Assembly: GCF_002812985.1 (NCBI RefSeq)
Contig: NZ_PGCP01000031.1
Location: 1 to 64,000, forward strand
Reading direction: 5' to 3'
DNA length: 64,000 bases
DNA from: Aeromonas lusitana
Lineage (GTDB): Bacteria; Pseudomonadota; Gammaproteobacteria; Enterobacterales; Aeromonadaceae
A program made the position numbers and the translations under genes. The notes under the pieces were generated by a model. It was not told the DNA's origin. It searched no databases and saw nothing but the letters and a program-made list of their open reading frames with translations. Positions 61,139 through 64,000 of this stretch are shown one piece after another (the first letter of the stretch is position 1; each line of letters opens with the position of its first letter).

Positions 61139-62886
61139 ACCCGACCATCAAACGACTGCTGGCCTATTGCGCCCGCTACCCCCGCTGGCTGGCTCAGGCG
61201 GGCATCTGCCTGCTGCTGGCCACCGGCGCCGAGGTGGCGGGGCCTCTGCTCATCAAGCTGTTTATCGACGACTATCTGGCGCCGCGCCAGCTGGTGTGGC
61301 CCGCCATCGCTGCCATTGCCGCTGGCTACCTTGGCCTGCAACTGCTCTCGGCGGTGGGGTTTTACCTGCAGTCCCTGCGCTTTAACCGCATCGCCCAGGC
61401 GGTGGTGCAGACGTTGCGTGAGCAGGTGTTTGCCACCGCCATCCGCTTGCCGGCCCGCTACTTTGACAAGCACAGATCCGGGGCCCTCATCTCCCGCATC
61501 ACCAACGACACCGAGGCCATCATGAACCTCTATGTGCAGGTGATTGGGCTCTTGGTGCAAAAAGTGGTGCTCTTGTGCGGCATCCTCATCTCCATGGCCC
61601 TGCTGGATCTGCGGTTGATGCTGGTGTGCGCCACCCTCTTGCCTGCGGTAGGGGCCGTGATGTGGCTCTACCAGAAACTGAGCGTGCCCGTGGTGCGAGC
61701 GACCCGCAGCCTGCTCTCCGACATCAACAGTAGGCTCAACGAGTCCCTGCAGGGGATGCCGGTGATCCAGGCCATGGTGCAGGAGCGCCACTTCGCCAAC
61801 GCCTTTGCCAGCGTCAACCAGCAGCACTGGCACGCCCGCCTCAAGAGCTTGAAGATCAACGGTATCTTGCTGCGCCCCCTCATCGACATGTTCTACATGA
61901 TGGTGCTGATAGGGCTCTTGGCCCTGTTTGCCCACGAGGGTTTAAGCACAAGCGGCGCCATCCAGGTGGGGGTGCTCTACGCCTTCATCAGCTATCTGGG
62001 GCGGATGATAGAGCCGCTCATCGAGATGACCAACCAGCTTAACCAGTTGCAGCAGGCCATGGTGGCGGGGGAGCGGGTGTTCGCCCTGCTGGACGAGTCT
62101 CGCGAGAGCACCCAAGGGGAGAGCCCGGCGTTGCAGGGGCGGGTGAGTTTCGAGGGGGTGAGCTTCTCCTACGACGGCCAGCAGCCCGTGCTGCGAGACA
62201 TAAGCTTCAGCACCCGCCCCGGCCGTATGCTGGCGCTGGTGGGTCACACCGGCAGCGGCAAATCCACCGTCATCAGCCTGCTGATGGGCTTCTATCCCAT
62301 CGGCAGTGGCACCATCCGCTTCGACGATCACCCGCTGGCGGCGCTGTCGCTCGCGGCGGTGCGCCGCTGCATCGGCCTGGTGCAGCAGGATCCCTTTATC
62401 TTCGTTGGCACCCTGGCGGAGAACCTGCGGCTCGGCCGTGATGGCATCGACGAGGGGACGCTGTGGCGGGCGCTGGACGAGGTGCAGCTGGCCGGGTTTG
62501 TGAAAAGCCTGCCACAGGGGCTCGAGACCCTGATGGAGGAGGGGGGCAAGAACCTCTCCGCCGGTCAGCGTCAGCTGCTTTCGTTTGCCCGCGCTTTGGT
62601 GGGGGATCCGCGGATCCTCATCCTGGACGAGGCGACCGCGAGCGTGGACTCCCAGACCGAGCTCGCGCTCTCCCAAGCCCTTGCGGCGGCGCGCCGTGGC
62701 CGCACCACCATCGCCATCGCCCACCGGCTCTCCACCATAGTGGATGCAGACGAGATCCTGCTGCTGTCCCGCGGTCAGGTGAATGAGCGGGGCACCCATG
62801 GCGAGCTGATGGCCCAAGGGGGCCATTACGCCCAGCTGTTCGAGATGCAGAGCCAGGGGGCCTGGCTCGAGGAGCAGCGGGCCTGA
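61135..62886 (+). CDS. mdlB: Heterodimeric ABC exporter subunit MdlB
   Basis: This 583-residue half-transporter has six TM helices followed by an ABC domain with Walker A GHTGSGKSTVISLLMG, a slightly altered signature LSAGQRQLLSFARALVG and Walker B ILILDEATASVD. It forms the asymmetric partner of MdlA. The GTG at 61135 (VNPTIKRLL) is preferred over the ATG 15 bases upstream because GGGGAG precedes it and the duplicated head also begins with this GTG. Confidence 0.93.
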   Translation: MNPTIKRLLAYCARYPRWLAQAGICLLLATGAEVAGPLLIKLFIDDYLAPRQLVWPAIAAIAAGYLGLQLLSAVGFYLQSLRFNRIAQAVVQTLREQVFATAIRLPARYFDKHRSGALISRITNDTEAIMNLYVQVIGLLVQKVVLLCGILISMALLDLRLMLVCATLLPAVGAVMWLYQKLSVPVVRATRSLLSDINSRLNESLQGMPVIQAMVQERHFANAFASVNQQHWHARLKSLKINGILLRPLIDMFYMMVLIGLLALFAHEGLSTSGAIQVGVLYAFISYLGRMIEPLIEMTNQLNQLQQAMVAGERVFALLDESRESTQGESPALQGRVSFEGVSFSYDGQQPVLRDISFSTRPGRMLALVGHTGSGKSTVISLLMGFYPIGSGTIRFDDHPLAALSLAAVRRCIGLVQQDPFIFVGTLAENLRLGRDGIDEGTLWRALDEVQLAGFVKSLPQGLETLMEEGGKNLSAGQRQLLSFARALVGDPRILILDEATASVDSQTELALSQALAAARRGRTTIAIAHRLSTIVDADEILLLSRGQVNERGTHGELMAQGGHYAQLFEMQSQGAWLEEQRA

Positions 62887-62925
62887 GCGCGGTCGCAGAC
62901 AAACAGTGCAAACAAGCAGCACAGA

Positions 62926-62962
62926 TAAAAAAAACAGCCGGCAAATGCCGGCTGTTTTGTTT
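62926..62962. terminator. Rho-independent terminator of mdlAB
   Basis: AACAGCCGGC-AAAT-GCCGGCTGTT with an upstream A run and TTGTTT downstream. Confidence 0.88.
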
Positions 62963-62972
62963 GGTGAGTCTG

Positions 62973-63192
62973 TCAGAGCAAGGGCTTAGTGCGGGTCAGT
63001 AGCTTGGGCCGCAGGGGCGGGAAGCCGCCGTTGAAGAAAGTGCCTGCCTCTTCCATCGGTGCCTTGCGCGGCTCGATATCGCTCCTCAGGTGGCGTTATG
63101 GCATCACCTGTATTGGCCACAAGCTGTTGCAACAGACCGACGTTGGCAGGGACGACATGGGCCCTGAGAGTCGATCCGATCAAAGTGGTCAT
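62973..63192 (-). other. Possible frameshifted small gene or gene remnant
   Basis: On the minus strand an ATG at 63190-63192 opens MTTLIGSTLRAHVVPANVGL and runs 68 codons to 62986. The +1 frame from about 63090 reads KAPMEEAGTFFNGGFPPLRP then a C-terminal KLLTRTKPLL to a TGA at 62973. Both halves look protein-like, as though one small gene of about 70 codons had shifted frame near 63090. No ribosome site is convincing and I recognise no family, so it may be another decayed gene end. Confidence 0.3.
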
Positions 63193-63521
63193 CTCACATA
63201 ACCCGCGGCGTCGACCCGTTGAAAAAACCGTGGGGCAGGGGGCGAGATGGCCCTGCTTTTGGTCAACATGGCGCGTTTTAGCATTTATCAAATTAATGCT
63301 GAGTGACTTTGCATTTGATTTATCACTGGGCTGGGAGTGTGTCATGTCTTTGTTGGGGAGGTTTAGCTGCCTGCAGAGGCCCCAAATGACGAGCCCCGGC
63401 AAGATGTCGGGGCTCGGTGTGGACCGTGCTTGTTGCGGACCACTCCTGTCGTGAACAGATCCTTGTGGCCCGTTGTTACCGACCACGCGGTACGGGCCAC
63501 TGGGTACGGATCAGAGAAGGG
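63193..63521. other. 329-base intergenic stretch with a hairpin
   Basis: It contains a hairpin GAGCCCCG / CGGGGCTC at 63393-63418, which may be the terminator of the outer-membrane gene without a good U tract, and an AT-rich 63280-63320 segment. No gene is supported. Confidence 0.4.
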
Positions 63522-64000
63522 TTATCCCTCAGTGGGCTGCGGGGCCTGCCAGTCGCCTCCTAATGCCTTGTGCAGCAACACCACATTGGTGGCGGTGCCA
63601 AGGCGCGCCACCACCTCGGCGTCCCGCAGGCTGTTTTGCTGGCGCTCGGCGTCCAGTACCCGCAGCTGATCGACCAGGCCGGCACGATACAGGCTCCTGG
63701 CCTTGCCGAGCGCCAGCTCGGCCTGCTGGCTCGCCTGGTGCAACGCATCCCGGTACTGCTGGCTGTTGCCGTAGGCAATCAGCGCCGTTTCCACCTCGTT
63801 GAAGGCGGCATTGACCGTGTGCTGATAGCTGAGCGCGGCCTCTTCCAGCCCCGCCTGCTGCGCCTTGACCCTGGCCTCGCCCCGGCCGCCATCGAACAAG
63901 TCCCAGGAGAAACCCGCTCCCAGCATCCAGGATGTGGAGCCGGAGCGGAACAGATCGTCGAGATCCCCCGCCACCAGGCCCGGGCTGCCGGTCAGGAACA
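63522..64000 (-). CDS. Outer-membrane efflux lipoprotein (NodT/TolC family), 3' part
   Basis: The frame is open to the window edge, so the N-terminus is outside. The 159 or so codons seen include FLTGSPGLVAGDLDDLF, WDLFDGGRGEARVKAQQAGL, the long coiled helices (AFNEVETALIAYG, ARSLYRAGLVDQLRVLDAER) and the usual C-terminus TATNVVLLHKALGGDW. This is the OprM/NodT outer-membrane component of RND or MFS efflux systems. Its adaptor and pump genes probably lie just outside. Confidence 0.88.
   Translation of the reverse strand, partial: FLTGSPGLVAGDLDDLFRSGSTSWMLGAGFSWDLFDGGRGEARVKAQQAGLEEAALSYQHTVNAAFNEVETALIAYGNSQQYRDALHQASQQAELALGKARSLYRAGLVDQLRVLDAERQQNSLRDAEVVARLGTATNVVLLHKALGGDWQAPQPTEG

Overview
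The window looks like chromosomal DNA of an Aeromonas-type gammaproteobacterium. It has high GC, third-position-biased coding, and long antisense shadow frames. The order dsbB-nhaB-fadR-ycgB is the one I know from E. coli. Products and domain choices (Mlc, SulA with a LexA box, FadR, MdlAB, a PrkA/YeaH/SpoVR cluster, an INDY-like symporter) fit an enteric/Vibrio/Aeromonas relative. The genus is inference; no rRNA gene or other species marker is present.

Layout. 1-7.9 kb: the 3' part of a giant type I-secreted, RTX-tailed repeat adhesin. 8-12.7 kb: the anaerobic glycerol-3-phosphate dehydrogenase operon glpABC (minus strand), with a CRP site and GlpR-like operators upstream. 12.8-18.6 kb: ychJ, a Cache-domain chemoreceptor, then an overlapping cluster of an Mlc-type ROK repressor and a CitA/CitB-type two-component system. 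This converges on a tripartite tricarboxylate transporter, tctCBA (18.7-21.7 kb), its likely target. 22-25.5 kb: mltF and a YbjL-type transporter. 25.5-26.2 kb: non-coding, with DnaA-box-like 9-mers, next to tRNA-Asn. 26.4-33.5 kb: uvrB, a DUF1232 protein, dedA, dsbB, nhaB, fadR. 33.6-38.3 kb: yeaG-yeaH-ycgB (PrkA kinase, VWA protein, SpoVR). 38.3-38.9 kb: a regulatory region with a candidate sigma54/NtrC promoter for yeaG and a strong candidate small RNA on the opposite strand. 38.9-46 kb: a RecQ-like helicase, sstT, an AT-rich island with two poorly characterised genes, and sdaC. 46-56 kb: nudL, pabB, fumarase, SOS-controlled sulA, a DUF4250-type protein, alpha-glucan phosphorylase, an INDY-type symporter, trxC. 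56-64 kb: a hybrid histidine kinase, the mdlAB heterodimeric ABC exporter, and the 3' end of an outer-membrane efflux lipoprotein gene.

The most unusual signal is a recurring one. At four places a second, diverged copy of just one end of a gene lies immediately outside the intact gene: 3' tails of glpC, glpB and dsbB (the last with its terminator), and the 5' head of mdlB. The glpB tail copy is an open 44-codon frame with its own Shine-Dalgarno sequence. Over 22 codons its differences from the parent are synonymous only, so it diverged as protein-coding sequence. These may be scars of replacement by related alleles, or partial tandem duplications, one of which may still be expressed.

The transport and regulatory genes point to respiratory and C4/C6-dicarboxylate metabolism: glpABC, fumarase, tctCBA with its two-component system, an INDY-type symporter, and serine uptake by SstT and SdaC.
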